Counted from the stretch's first letter, positions 39,417 to 48,613 are shown. The stretch: DNA of 58,929 bases from CAYNEL01 sp964396225 (GCA_964396225.1 CAYNEL010000001.1:1-58929); one strand, 5' to 3'. Translations and numbers: made by a program. Notes: a model not told the origin generated them from the sequence alone.

Positions 39417-41870
39417 TTAGAAATCCTCCACTCCGAACACAATCTCAGTATTGTTGCCCACGGACCCTTGAATGAACTTCCTGACCAGGGCGCTCTCGAC
39501 GGTATCGGAAATGTAGTGGTTGAGCGAGCGTGCCCCGAAGACGGGGTCGTAGCCTTCCTTGACCAGGCGCTCCACCACCCCGTCGGTGAAGGTGAGCTTG
39601 ACGTTTTTGTCCTTGCCGATGCGTTCGGCCAGGGCGTTCAGCTTGATGACGGCCACTTCCTTCATCTCGTCATGGGTGAGCGGCCGGAAGACTACCACTC
39701 CGTCGAAGCGGCCGAGGAATTCGAGTCGGAAGGCCCCCTGCTCCACCACCTTGTCTACCAAGGTCTTTCGGATGATCTCGTGCGACTCTCCCGCAGCCAC
39801 CGCCTGCTTGATGTAGAGGGCGCCGGCGTTCGAGGTGGCGATGATGATCATGTTGCGGAAGTTGACTTTCTTGCCGAAAGCGTCGGTGAAGAAGCCCTCG
39901 TCCACCACCTGGAGGAAGAGGTCGAGGATGTCCTTGTAGGCTTTCTCGATTTCGTCCAAGAGGAGCACGCCGTAAGGGTTCTCGCGCACCCGGGTGGCCA
40001 GGAGGCCCGGCTGGTTCAGCTCGCGCGAGCCGATGATGCGCGAGAGCGAGTCGGGATTCTGGAACTCGCTCATGTCGAGGCGGATCATCTTGGTCTCGTC
40101 CCCGAAATAGGTGTGGGCCAGGGCCTTGGCCGTCTCCGTCTTGCCCACGCCGGTGGGTCCCAGGAAGAGGAAGGATCCGATGGGCTTCTCTTTGTTGGCG
40201 ATGCCCACGCGGGCCCGGCGGAGCGCCTCGGCCACCTCCTGGATGGCTTCCTCCTGGCCGATGACGCGGGCGTGGAGGATCTCCTCGAGGTTGAGGAGCT
40301 TCTCCTGCTCCTCCTTCTTGACGGCGCCCAGCTGGATGCCGGTCTTGATCGTGAGGAAGGCTTCGACGTCGGCCTGGGTGACGAAAGGCCCGGCGCCGTT
40401 GTCGCGCCAATGGAGGAGGACACCCCGGGCCAGGTCGATGGCCCGCTCGGGGAAGGGCGAGTCCCAGTTGTACTGTTTGGAATAGGAGACGATGGCCTCG
40501 AGCGCCTTCCAAAGGAAGACCGGACGGCGCGCCTCGGTGGGGGCGAAGTACTGGAGCATGATCTCGATGGTCTCGGCTTCGGTGGGCTCCTCCACGTCCA
40601 CCGTGTCGAAGAGTTTCATCAGGGCGGGTTTCTCACGCACCAGGCGTTCCCGGTCGGTCGGCGAGGCGGTGGCCACCACCTGGAGCGAGGAGTAAGCGAA
40701 GTATTCGGAGAGGATGGCGGTCAGGTTGAATCCGGGCTGATCGTAGCTGAAGAGGTCGGCCAGGCGGTCCACCACCAGGATGATGTTGCCGGCGTAGGCG
40801 GCCTGGTTCAGGAGGTCGCGCAGGACGAGCTCGAGGTTGTCGCCCCGTTCGGCCGCCTCCGAGAGGGCCCGGCTCATATCGAAAACGAGGAGGCGTTTCT
40901 TGAAGAAGAGGTGGTCCACCCGCTGCTCGCGGATGAGGCGGGCCAGGTAATGGATGATGACGGTTTTGCCCACGCCGTATGGCCCCGAGAGGAGGACGTT
41001 GGTCTGGCGTTCCTGGGAGAGGATGAGCTTCATCATCTCGAAGGCGCGCTGCCGGCCGATGAGGTCCCAATGGGCGTAGTCGCTGTAGTCGTGGTCCGTC
41101 AGATCGCGCGAGTAGCGGTCGAGCCGGGGCGTGTAGGCAAAAGTCCACTGGTGACCGATGGGCGTGCGGTGGGAGAGACTCTCCCATGTCCACCAGGCGC
41201 GTTTCCGGTGGTCCTCTTCCTCCCAGGTGCGCTCGTAGCGGAAGAGCTGTTCGAAAGCCTCCGGGGTGATGTTGAGTTCCTTCAGTTTGGCCTGGAGTCC
41301 CGTCGCGTCGGTGAGGAGCGAACGGTCCCGGCCGTCCATCCCGAGCCGCTGGAGGACGCGCGCCGGCCAGACGGCCGCGTCCGCGTGGATGGGGTCCGTC
41401 TGTCGGGCGAGGGTTTTCTTGACGCGGAAGTAGTTGGCGAAAATGACGGTTCCCAGGACGCAGCCGGCTAGGAAGAGGCCGATCCAGAGCAGTCCCCCAC
41501 CGGCCATAAGGGCTCCGATGGCGACCAGCATCCAGAGCGGCCAGCCGAGCCAGAGGATGAGGGTGAAGATGAAGAGGAGGCCGCCCACGCCCGCCAGGCC
41601 GAAGGCGGTGACGATCACCACCGCCCGGACGATCGATCCGATGAAGCGGCTGATTAGGTTGTTGGCAAAATTGTTGAACCACTTGATGGGGTGGAGACCG
41701 ACCCAGTCCTTGAATCCGACGTCACGCTTCCACGGGGAGAAGAGGGTGGCGAAGAGTTCGCGGCAATTGAAGACGTAAAAAATAGCCCGGAAGAGGTTGC
41801 TCGAAATGCCGAGGAACCCTTTCAGTCCGAGAGTGTAGTACCAGACGACGAACGGAGGCAACCCGCGCAT
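39417..41870 (-). CDS. Membrane-anchored Clp-type double AAA+ ATPase
   Basis: 817 residues from the ATG at 41870; longer upstream frame is discarded because a TACAAT box (41908-41903) lies just before this ATG. After a short soluble head come three hydrophobic segments (about 75-150). The first AAA module has Walker A GPYGVGKT near 295, but Walker B reads LVVDRL near 366 where DE is expected, so ATP hydrolysis there is probably lost. The second is intact: GPTGVGKTETAKAL near 570, GVLLLDEIEKA near 635, and LGRFDGVVVFRPL with the arginine finger region. No ClpB-type middle domain is seen and no ClpP loop is obvious. Such membrane-tethered Clp-like proteins recur in Patescibacteria; I infer a role in membrane protein quality control or pilus/secretion machinery. 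Confidence 0.85.
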   Translation of the reverse strand: MRGLPPFVVWYYTLGLKGFLGISSNLFRAIFYVFNCRELFATLFSPWKRDVGFKDWVGLHPIKWFNNFANNLISRFIGSIVRAVVIVTAFGLAGVGGLLFIFTLILWLGWPLWMLVAIGALMAGGGLLWIGLFLAGCVLGTVIFANYFRVKKTLARQTDPIHADAAVWPARVLQRLGMDGRDRSLLTDATGLQAKLKELNITPEAFEQLFRYERTWEEEDHRKRAWWTWESLSHRTPIGHQWTFAYTPRLDRYSRDLTDHDYSDYAHWDLIGRQRAFEMMKLILSQERQTNVLLSGPYGVGKTVIIHYLARLIREQRVDHLFFKKRLLVFDMSRALSEAAERGDNLELVLRDLLNQAAYAGNIILVVDRLADLFSYDQPGFNLTAILSEYFAYSSLQVVATASPTDRERLVREKPALMKLFDTVDVEEPTEAETIEIMLQYFAPTEARRPVFLWKALEAIVSYSKQYNWDSPFPERAIDLARGVLLHWRDNGAGPFVTQADVEAFLTIKTGIQLGAVKKEEQEKLLNLEEILHARVIGQEEAIQEVAEALRRARVGIANKEKPIGSFLFLGPTGVGKTETAKALAHTYFGDETKMIRLDMSEFQNPDSLSRIIGSRELNQPGLLATRVRENPYGVLLLDEIEKAYKDILDLFLQVVDEGFFTDAFGKKVNFRNMIIIATSNAGALYIKQAVAAGESHEIIRKTLVDKVVEQGAFRLEFLGRFDGVVVFRPLTHDEMKEVAVIKLNALAERIGKDKNVKLTFTDGVVERLVKEGYDPVFGARSLNHYISDTVESALVRKFIQGSVGNNTEIVFGVEDF

Positions 41871-41902
41871 GGCAGTAGTCGGGTGAAAACTTGGATGTTT
41901 CC

Positions 41903-41908
41903 ATTGTA
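41903..41908 (-). promoter_or_regulatory. -10 box TACAAT of the Clp-like gene
   Basis: Minus-strand TACAAT, predicting a start near 41896 and a leader of about 26 bases. Paired with the divergent TATAAT at 41937-41942. Confidence 0.5.
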
Positions 41909-41936
41909 CGCCATACGTTTTGGCCCGCCAATAGGG

Positions 41937-41942
41937 TATAAT
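41937..41942 (+). promoter_or_regulatory. -10 box TATAAT of the 41949 gene
   Basis: Consensus TATAAT ends 6 bases before the ATG at 41949, giving a leaderless mRNA for the three-gene plus-strand operon. Confidence 0.65.
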
Positions 41943-41948
41943 GGACGC

Positions 41949-43712
41949 ATGCTGATTCTCCTCCCCCCTTCCGACCGGCGCGCCCTCTCGGCCGTCGGCA
42001 CGGCTATCGGTGTAGCGGTCCTGGCCGGCTACCTCTCCGGAGCTCTGGGAATTTTCGGCGGGACGGCGATGTGGACCGGCGTCATCCTTCTCGCGGCCTT
42101 CGGTCTCAGCCGAGCGTTCACCGCGCGCCTCCGCTTTTCGCGGGAGCTCCTCGGCGTGGCCGCGCTTTCCCTCGGGTGGGCGCTCTGCTTGAGCGCTTTC
42201 TCGTCCCCCAGCGTCTTTTCGGGGCGCGACCAGGGAGCGTACGCCGGAGCCGCCCTGAAACTGGCCGACAGCGGCGCTTTCACATGGAGGGAACCGGCCG
42301 CCCAGGCTTTTTTCCAAGTGTACGGCCGGGGGCAGGCGCTCAATTTCCCAGGCTTCTTTTACACGGATCAGGGCCTCCTGACCAGCCAGTTTCCCTTGGG
42401 AAGCATCGTCTGGTCGGCGCTGTGGGCCGACCTCTTCGGACTCGATGGATTGGTGGTGGCCAATACCGCCGCGCTCGTCCTGGCGCTGGTGTTTTTCTAC
42501 GCCCTGCTGCGATTCTTTACCCCCGTCCGGCTGGCTGCCGCCTCCACCGCCATCCTCGCTTTCTCTTTCCCGTTGACCTGGTTCCCCAAATACAGCTTGA
42601 GCGAGAACTTCGCCCTGCCGCTTTTCATGATGCTCGCCTTCTCGGTGGTGGCGGCCTACCGCGGCGGCCGCGGGGCGGCTTTCACGCTCGGTTGGACGGC
42701 GGGCGCCCTCCTCATGCTTACCCGCATCGAGGGCCTCCTCATCCTTCCCATTGCGCTCTTCCTCTTCTTCCGCTCGCCGGCCGGAGCGGCCCTGCTCCGC
42801 AAGCGCCCTTTCGCCGGTTGGTGGTTCCCGGCCTTCGGCACCTTCCTCCTATTCATCCTTTCGCTCTCGACCAGCCTGCCTTTCTACCGGACGGTGGTCA
42901 AGGCGCTGGCCAAGTCCTTCGATCCGAGCGAAACCATGGGCGGTAGCCTGCTCGGCGTGGCCGAGACCTTCCATCTGTTTCCAGTCCTGAACCTCTATGC
43001 CCTCCTCTTCCCCATACTGGTGGCCGTCCTCTCAGTGGCCGTCCTCCTGAAACGCGGACCGCGCGCGGCGCTCATTCCCATCCTCCTGGCCCTTCCCCTT
43101 CTCTGGTATTTCCTTAATCCCCATATTTCCGACGACCATCCGTGGATGCTCCGGCGTTTCCTTTTCGCCCTCTGGCCGGCCCTTTTCCTCCTCGTGCCCA
43201 TCGCTCTTGCCCTCGTCGGACAGCGTCTCACGACCAAATTCCCCGCCGCCCGCTGGCCGCGCTTCTACGCCGCCGCTTTCCTCCTCTACATTTTCCTCAC
43301 AGAGCTCCCCTTGCTTTTCCTCTTCGCTTTCCGCTCCGAGCACCGCGCCCTCTGGCCGGAGACAGAACGTTTGGCCGAGCGCTTCTCCGGCCGCGACCTC
43401 ATCCTGGTGAGCCGCGAGGCCTCGGGTGATCCCTTCGCTATGCTGCCGGGCGCTCTCTCGGCCCAGGGACTCCAGGCGGTGTATTTCTTCAATCCGGATG
43501 ACCTGATGCGTCTCGACCGGAGCGCTTTCGAGAATACCTATCTCATCGTGAGCGACGGCGAGTATGCCCGGTATGCGGCAGCGCTGAGCGACCAGCTCGA
43601 GCGTCTCGACACATACGTCCTCGAAACCAGTCGTCTCAAACCCGAGACCGACACCCACCTGCCCGTTTGGGAAAACCTCTCGACTATGGGCGCGATTTAC
43701 CGTCTCTACTGA
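41949..43712 (+). CDS. GT-C-like multi-TM membrane protein
   Basis: 587 residues with about eleven TM segments followed by a soluble C-terminal domain (from about 470). The first loop has FSGRDQGAYAGAALKLADSGAFTWREP, where RDQGxYxxxA with acidic and aromatic residues is the usual catalytic-loop style of ArnT/PMT-like and related GT-C proteins; a second acidic loop is FPKYSLSENFALPLFMML. It should use a lipid-linked sugar outside the membrane. It is leaderless and leads an operon of three envelope genes. Confidence 0.7.
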   Translation: MLILLPPSDRRALSAVGTAIGVAVLAGYLSGALGIFGGTAMWTGVILLAAFGLSRAFTARLRFSRELLGVAALSLGWALCLSAFSSPSVFSGRDQGAYAGAALKLADSGAFTWREPAAQAFFQVYGRGQALNFPGFFYTDQGLLTSQFPLGSIVWSALWADLFGLDGLVVANTAALVLALVFFYALLRFFTPVRLAAASTAILAFSFPLTWFPKYSLSENFALPLFMMLAFSVVAAYRGGRGAAFTLGWTAGALLMLTRIEGLLILPIALFLFFRSPAGAALLRKRPFAGWWFPAFGTFLLFILSLSTSLPFYRTVVKALAKSFDPSETMGGSLLGVAETFHLFPVLNLYALLFPILVAVLSVAVLLKRGPRAALIPILLALPLLWYFLNPHISDDHPWMLRRFLFALWPALFLLVPIALALVGQRLTTKFPAARWPRFYAAAFLLYIFLTELPLLFLFAFRSEHRALWPETERLAERFSGRDLILVSREASGDPFAMLPGALSAQGLQAVYFFNPDDLMRLDRSAFENTYLIVSDGEYARYAAALSDQLERLDTYVLETSRLKPETDTHLPVWENLSTMGAIYRLY

Positions 43713-43719
43713 ACGGCAT

Positions 43720-45057
43720 ATGGCTGACACCCTCTTCGATGCCAAGCTCCGCCGGGCCCGCCTCGGCCTCCTGGGCGTGTTCCTTTTTGGCGTGGCCGTG
43801 ATGGGTTTCCGGGTTGTCTTTCCCGCCAAACCCTTCATCTACGATTTCGAAACGGCCAAAAAGAACGTCAACACCCTGCTCGATCCGCGGGACGAAGGCG
43901 ACCGCCCTCTCGGTGACGGCCGGACCGCTTCAGGCCTTCTCCGTGCGGATGCCGCCTTCAAGGGCGACTATTCGACGCTGGCCGTCCACCTGACCCGGGA
44001 CGGCGATAGCCCCGACCTCGCCGGTGGCCGGGTGAGTATCCGCAAATCCTTCCGGGCGGCCTTTCTGCCGGCCTCTCCTCTGCCAGCCGGTTTCCCGTCG
44101 GGCACCCTGCTCTCGTCGGAGGGCCGCTTCGCGCTCGTCCAGCGAGACGGTTCCAAACTCATCTTCCGGACCGCGGAGGATTGGCGGCGACTCGGACTGG
44201 CCGACGCGGCTTTTCTGCCCGTCACCGCCGAGGAATTCTCCTGGAACCCTGAGGCCGGCATGTGGGCGGCGGCTGGGCCGGACGACCTGCCGCCGGGATT
44301 GCTCGTCGAGAGCCGGGGCGTCTACTACCGCGTCGGGACGGACGGGACGCTCGAGCGCTTCGTCACAGAACACGCCTTCCGTTCCTTCGCTCCTGCCGCC
44401 TCGGTCCTTACTCTCCCTCCCGAGCGCCTCCTCGGCCGCGCCGTCGCCGACGACTGGCTCGGTTTCCGGGACGGATCACTCCTCGGCTTCGCGGGAGGCG
44501 TCTTCATGGTCAACGGCCGTACCATCCAACCCATCGGCAGTCCCGAGGTGTTCCTCGCCCTGGGTTTCGACTGGAACGACGTCATCCCTGTCTCTGAGGA
44601 GGAGATCTCGCTCTACGAACGCGGCCGCATCGCCATCATGGACACGCCCCACCCCGGAGGGACGGTCCTCCTCGATGCCGACAGCGGACGCGCCTTCGTG
44701 GTGGACGGCGGCACGCGCCGGCCGATCCTGAGCGAATCGGTCCGCACCCGCCTTCTCGAAGGGCGGCACCCCATCGCGTATTCCGAAGCCGCCTTGGCCC
44801 TGACCGAGACCTGCCGTCTCGAGTACGGGCTGTTCCGCCGCTACCACTGCCGTCTGCCGGTGGAGCGCTTCTCGGGACTGCCGGGCAACGCTTTCGAGAT
44901 CTCGCTTGAACTTCCCGAGGACGCCAACCTCCGCCGTTTCTCGGCTTCCTTCCAATCCTCGATCACACCCTCCAATTTCCGCTACGCCCTCTCCCAGATC
45001 AAACAGCGCATCCTCGGCCATTACGGTTTGGCCGAAGATGCTGCGTCCCTTCCCTGA
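43720..45057 (+). CDS. Anchored extracytoplasmic repeat protein
   Basis: 445 residues. A single TM helix near residues 14-32 is followed by an all-beta-looking exported region. At least three repeats of about 35-60 residues share the pattern G-x-L-hydrophobic, a polar turn and a (V/F)-x-x-D-G-(S/T) step, for example GTLLSSEGRFALVQRDGSK, GLLVESRGVYYRVGTDGTL and GTVLLDADSGRAFVVDGGT. A central copy contains GGVFMVNGRTIQPI. This resembles propeller-like repeats of surface proteins in this phylum group. No enzyme motif is seen. It lies 7 bases after the GT-C-like gene, suggesting it is a partner or substrate at the cell surface. Confidence 0.65.
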   Translation: MADTLFDAKLRRARLGLLGVFLFGVAVMGFRVVFPAKPFIYDFETAKKNVNTLLDPRDEGDRPLGDGRTASGLLRADAAFKGDYSTLAVHLTRDGDSPDLAGGRVSIRKSFRAAFLPASPLPAGFPSGTLLSSEGRFALVQRDGSKLIFRTAEDWRRLGLADAAFLPVTAEEFSWNPEAGMWAAAGPDDLPPGLLVESRGVYYRVGTDGTLERFVTEHAFRSFAPAASVLTLPPERLLGRAVADDWLGFRDGSLLGFAGGVFMVNGRTIQPIGSPEVFLALGFDWNDVIPVSEEEISLYERGRIAIMDTPHPGGTVLLDADSGRAFVVDGGTRRPILSESVRTRLLEGRHPIAYSEAALALTETCRLEYGLFRRYHCRLPVERFSGLPGNAFEISLELPEDANLRRFSASFQSSITPSNFRYALSQIKQRILGHYGLAEDAASLP

Positions 45058-45069
45058 CGCCCTTTCCTT

Positions 45070-45486
45070 ATGTCTCATCTTTTCAATCGTCTGCGTGCCT
45101 CTCTCGAACGGGATCGGGAACGCCGGGAGAGGGATGCTGTCCTCCTCTCCGACCTCGTGCTGTACACGCTCGTCGTCCTGGCCGGTCTCATGACGTTCGA
45201 GGCACTCATCCCGGGCTTCGTCACCGCCCGGGTCAACCTGGCCTGGCTCATCCTCTGGAGCGTCCTCCTCATGCTGGCCGCGGAAGCGTTCCCGCCCAAG
45301 CGCCGGCCGATCCTCTCGATCCTGACTGAAAACAAAAGCGTCCGCCTCGTGGCGGCGCTCTGGGCCCTCCTCCTCCTCGCCAACGCTTCGCTCAACTTCG
45401 GTCTCCCACTCATCCCCCTCATACTGCTGGCCGGCGGGGCGCTGGCGCTCCTCTTCCTCGCCTGGCGTCGGGAAGAATCCAGCTGA
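45070..45486 (+). CDS. Hypothetical four-TM protein
   Basis: 138 residues. A basic N-terminus (about 1-25) precedes four hydrophobic segments (about 28-46, 54-71, 92-107 and 112-130). No known family. It follows the repeat protein by 12 bases and ends the operon. Its TGA is directly followed by the TCA (reverse stop) of the convergent glycosyltransferase gene, forming TGATCA with no spacer. Confidence 0.6.
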   Translation: MSHLFNRLRASLERDRERRERDAVLLSDLVLYTLVVLAGLMTFEALIPGFVTARVNLAWLILWSVLLMLAAEAFPPKRRPILSILTENKSVRLVAALWALLLLANASLNFGLPLIPLILLAGGALALLFLAWRREESS

Positions 45487-46608
45487 TCACTCCTCCCCCA
45501 CGATCCATCCCCGTGTTTCCCGAGCCGCCCGATCCCACGAGAAGAGGGCGGCTCTTTCTCGGCCGGCCGCGACGAGGCGGCGGCGGAGGTCTGGATCGCT
45601 GAGGACGAGGCGCATGCTCTCGGCCAAGGCGGCCGTGTCGGTGACGTCGGCGTACTGGACGGCCTCGCCCCCCACTTCCGCGAGACTCGAATGGCGCCCG
45701 CAGACCACCGGTGTGCCGGAGACGAAGGCCTCGAGAAGCGGCAGGCCAAAACCTTCATAGAGCGACGGGAAAACGAACAAGCTGGCGTTCCGGTAGAGTC
45801 CCTTCAGGTCCTCGTGTTCCACCCGGCCGGTGAGTACCACGTCGTCCCGGAAGGGATGGGTGGCCACGGCCTCCAAGACCATCCCTGACAACCAGGCCGG
45901 TTCGCCGGCCAGGACGAGTTTGTGGCGGGGGTACTCGGCCTTGATCAGGGCGAAGGCGTCGAGGAGTCGCACCAGGTTCTTCCGCGGTTGGATGGCCCCG
46001 ACGTAGAGGAAGTAGCCGTCCGGCTGGAGCGAGTGGCGCTCGAGGCAGGACAGCGTCCGGGCCGGGTCCGGAGCCAGGCTCCAGGAGGCGCCGACGGCGT
46101 GGTGGATGACGCGGATCTTCCCTTCCGGTGTGCCCGGATAAAGGCGGAGGATGTCGTCCCGGGTGGCCGCCGAGACGGCGATCAGCCGGGTAGCGTGTCG
46201 TACGGCGTACTGGGTGAACCATTCGAGGCGGCGGCGGGTGCGCGGATGGAAAGCCTCGGGAAAGAAGCGGAAGGCCAGGTCGTGGATGGTGACGGTGCTC
46301 TCGACCCCCTGCGGGAGACAGAACGGCAGGGCCTGGACGGGCATCCAGAGGCGGTCGGGCCTCAAACGGAAGAGTTCCCAGGCGAAACGCGTCTGGGTCC
46401 AGAAGACGGGCGGGAACGGAACGGCATGCACCGTCGTACGTGGAAGAATGGGCGGTTTGAGGGCGGGGTTGAAGCGCGTGCGGTGGAAGAGATACCACTG
46501 GTCGTCAAGCGACGTATCGGCGATGCGGCGGAGGATTTCCGAAAGGTAGACCCGGGTCCCGTCGATCCGGGCGTGGTCGAGGTCGGCGGCTTGGACGGCG
46601 ATGCGCAT
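45487..46608 (-). CDS. GT4 family glycosyltransferase (mannosyltransferase-like)
   Basis: 373 residues. The N-terminal IAVQAADLDHARIDGTRVYLSEIL and TIHDLAFRFFPEAFHPRTRRRLEW, followed by AVSAATRDDILRLYP and VGAIQPRKNLVRLLDAF, are diagnostic for WbpY/MtfB-type GT4 enzymes, many of which add mannose. The donor motif FPSLYEGFGLPLLEAFVSGTPVVCG is near residue 280 with EX7E intact. It starts 7 bases after the pyrH stop, so it is transcribed with pyrH and proS. Donor identity is inferred only. Confidence 0.92.
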   Translation of the reverse strand: MRIAVQAADLDHARIDGTRVYLSEILRRIADTSLDDQWYLFHRTRFNPALKPPILPRTTVHAVPFPPVFWTQTRFAWELFRLRPDRLWMPVQALPFCLPQGVESTVTIHDLAFRFFPEAFHPRTRRRLEWFTQYAVRHATRLIAVSAATRDDILRLYPGTPEGKIRVIHHAVGASWSLAPDPARTLSCLERHSLQPDGYFLYVGAIQPRKNLVRLLDAFALIKAEYPRHKLVLAGEPAWLSGMVLEAVATHPFRDDVVLTGRVEHEDLKGLYRNASLFVFPSLYEGFGLPLLEAFVSGTPVVCGRHSSLAEVGGEAVQYADVTDTAALAESMRLVLSDPDLRRRLVAAGRERAALFSWDRAARETRGWIVGEE

Positions 46609-46615
46609 AGGGCGG

Positions 46616-47326
46616 TCAGGCGCGGTTGGAAATGAGGGTGCCTCGGTACGGCCCTCGCTCGAAGTAGGCGGTCAGGTTCGGAAGGTCGCGGCCGTCCATG
46701 ACGATCACTTCGAGGTCCTGTTCCTCGGCCAGCTTCGAGGCTACCGGGTCGAACGGGGCGTTGAGACCGGGCGCCCACTCGTCCCCGACCAGGGCCCGGA
46801 AGGTGGGCCAGTCCATCCGCTCGTAACGGAGGGCGTCCGGCTGTTCTCGTGGATCGGCGGCGTACACCCCGTCCACGTTGGTGAGGTTCAGGATGGTCCG
46901 GATGTCCAGGTACTTGGCCAGGACGGTGGCCACGTAATCGGTGGAGAAGCCGGGCCGCCATCCCGCTGCCACCAGGATGTTCTCCTTGAAGTGGTAGAAA
47001 TCCTCGAGGTCGTGCGGGTTGGTGCTGATGCGCGGATGGGCGTATTCGCGGAAAACAGTCCGGAGGAGGTGGGCGTTCAACCGGGTGGCATGGATGCCGA
47101 GCCAGTCCTTGTCCTCATTGGTGATCTCAGCCACCTGGCTGCCGGCCTCGATGTAGTGGCGGGCGGTCCAGCCGCCACCGGTGACGATGACAAACTTCTC
47201 ACCTCGTCGGATGCGTTCCACGAGGAGGTCGCGGAAGTCCACGAGGAAGGGAGCGGCGATATCATCGGGCACGAGCAACGACCCCCCGAGCGAAATGAGC
47301 GTATAGGGGGCGGATGGGGCGGGCAT
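46616..47326 (-). CDS. pyrH: UMP kinase (uridylate kinase)
   Basis: 236 residues of the amino-acid kinase fold. LISLGGSLLVPDD is the phosphate-binding N-terminal loop, VIVTGGGWTARHYIEAG follows, and ILNLTNVDGVYAADPR near residue 140 is the nucleotide-binding block shared by UMP kinases. It makes UDP from UMP and feeds both RNA synthesis and, through UTP, the nearby CTP synthase and UDP-sugar enzymes. It begins 5 bases after proS and before the GT4 gene. The sequence is closer to the archaeal-like short form than to E. coli PyrH, as I have seen in related phyla; this last point is an impression. Confidence 0.9.
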   Translation of the reverse strand: MPAPSAPYTLISLGGSLLVPDDIAAPFLVDFRDLLVERIRRGEKFVIVTGGGWTARHYIEAGSQVAEITNEDKDWLGIHATRLNAHLLRTVFREYAHPRISTNPHDLEDFYHFKENILVAAGWRPGFSTDYVATVLAKYLDIRTILNLTNVDGVYAADPREQPDALRYERMDWPTFRALVGDEWAPGLNAPFDPVASKLAEEQDLEVIVMDGRDLPNLTAYFERGPYRGTLISNRA

Positions 47327-47331
47327 GGCGG

Positions 47332-48588
47332 CTAGAGCGAAAGGTAAGTCTGGCGCAGGCCGGAGACGAGCCCATCCATGGGGAGGATGGTGCCGGCGGC
47401 CTCGGTGCGGCGTTTGGCCTCGACGCCGCCTTTTTCGAGCGACCGGCCGCTCACCACGAGACGGACGGGGATGCCGTAGAGGTCGCTCTCGGCAAATTTC
47501 TCCCCGGCGCTCGCTTCCCGGTCGTCGTACAGTGTCTCGATGCCGGCCGCCCGGAGCTCGCCGTAGAGGCGGTCGGCCTCGTCCGGGGCGCCGAGGGAAA
47601 GAAGGTGGACCTGGAAGGGCGCCACCGTCGCCGGCCAGACCATCCCGCGGTCGTCCGAGAGGCATTCCACGATGGTGCCGAGGAGGCGCGAGGGACCGAT
47701 GCCGTAACTCCCCATGATGACCGGACGACTTTCACCGTTCTCGTCCACGAAGCGGAGTCCCAAGGGTTCCGAAAAGCGTGTACCGAGTTTGAAGATATTG
47801 CCCACTTCGGCGGCCTTGGCCTCCTCGAGTGTGTCGCGCGCGAGACCGAGGTCGGAGAGGACCTCGTCGTTCAGGACTTCCTGGTTGATGGCGATCTTCT
47901 GGGCGCGCGAGACATAAATGACGTCTTCTCCCGCGTCGCAGAGGGTCTGGTATTCGTGGCTGTATTTGGCGAAGCTGCCGCCGGAGGCGAAGGTGAGGAA
48001 CGTCCGGTCGCCCAGGCCTACCCGTTCGAACACCCGGGCGTACGCCTGCTTGACCGACTCATAGAAAGCGTCCAGTTCTTCCTGCGAGCGGGAGAAGGAA
48101 TAGAGATCCTTCATCAGGAACTCGCGGCCGCGCATGACGCCCGACTTGGCCCGCGCCTCGTTCCGGAATTTGGTCTGGATCTGGTAGGCGTAGCGGGGCA
48201 GGTCCTTGTAGGAGGCGATATGGTTCTTCATCGCCGCCGTGATGGGTTCCTCGTGGGTGAAAGCGAGCGGCAGAGGCTGGTCGCTGCCCTTGAGCGCCGT
48301 CTTGAACCAGACGTCCACCCGCGTCTCATCGAGGCGGTCGGTGGCCGCCCAGAGGGAGGCGTCCTGGAGGGAGGAGAGGAAGACTTCCTGTCCCCCGATA
48401 CGATCCATCTCCTCCCGGATGACGCCGTTGATGCGGTCGAGGACCCTGAGCCCCAAGGGGAGAAAGGAGTAGACGCCGGCCATCTCCTTGTGCACGAAAC
48501 CGGCCCGGATGAGGAGTTGGGCGTTCTTGCTGGTTTCGTCGGACGGGGCCTCGCGGCGGGTGCGGGTGAGGAGGGTGGATTGGCGCAT
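47332..48588 (-). CDS. proS: Prolyl-tRNA synthetase, short form without editing domain
   Basis: 418 residues. Class II motifs are present: the motif 1 region near GLRVLDRINGVIREEMDRIGGQEVFL, motif 2 FRNEARAKSGVMRGREFLMKD near residue 140, and motif 3 GSYGIGPSRLLGTIVE near 298. TFLTFASGGSFAKYSHEYQT lies where the roughly 180-residue INS editing domain of bacterial ProRS would sit, so that domain is absent. The C-terminal anticodon-binding domain (HLLSLGAPDEADRLYGEL) is complete. Start: the ATG at 48588, preceded by TATGAT (48619-48614); the ATGs further upstream lie in sequence that does not look coding. Confidence 0.95.
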   Translation of the reverse strand: MRQSTLLTRTRREAPSDETSKNAQLLIRAGFVHKEMAGVYSFLPLGLRVLDRINGVIREEMDRIGGQEVFLSSLQDASLWAATDRLDETRVDVWFKTALKGSDQPLPLAFTHEEPITAAMKNHIASYKDLPRYAYQIQTKFRNEARAKSGVMRGREFLMKDLYSFSRSQEELDAFYESVKQAYARVFERVGLGDRTFLTFASGGSFAKYSHEYQTLCDAGEDVIYVSRAQKIAINQEVLNDEVLSDLGLARDTLEEAKAAEVGNIFKLGTRFSEPLGLRFVDENGESRPVIMGSYGIGPSRLLGTIVECLSDDRGMVWPATVAPFQVHLLSLGAPDEADRLYGELRAAGIETLYDDREASAGEKFAESDLYGIPVRLVVSGRSLEKGGVEAKRRTEAAGTILPMDGLVSGLRQTYLSL

Positions 48589-48613
48589 AGGTGTGGAAAC
48601 GGCGGTTTTTCCC

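Noticed and set aside
41871..42317. Long N-terminal extension of the Clp-like ATPase
   Set aside because: The extension is an Arg/Glu/Pro-rich low-complexity stretch that overlaps the divergent gene. A -10 box lies directly before the internal ATG at 41870.
45484..45489. TGATCA made of two stop codons
   Set aside because: Adjacent convergent stops are expected by chance in dense genomes; noted but not promoted.
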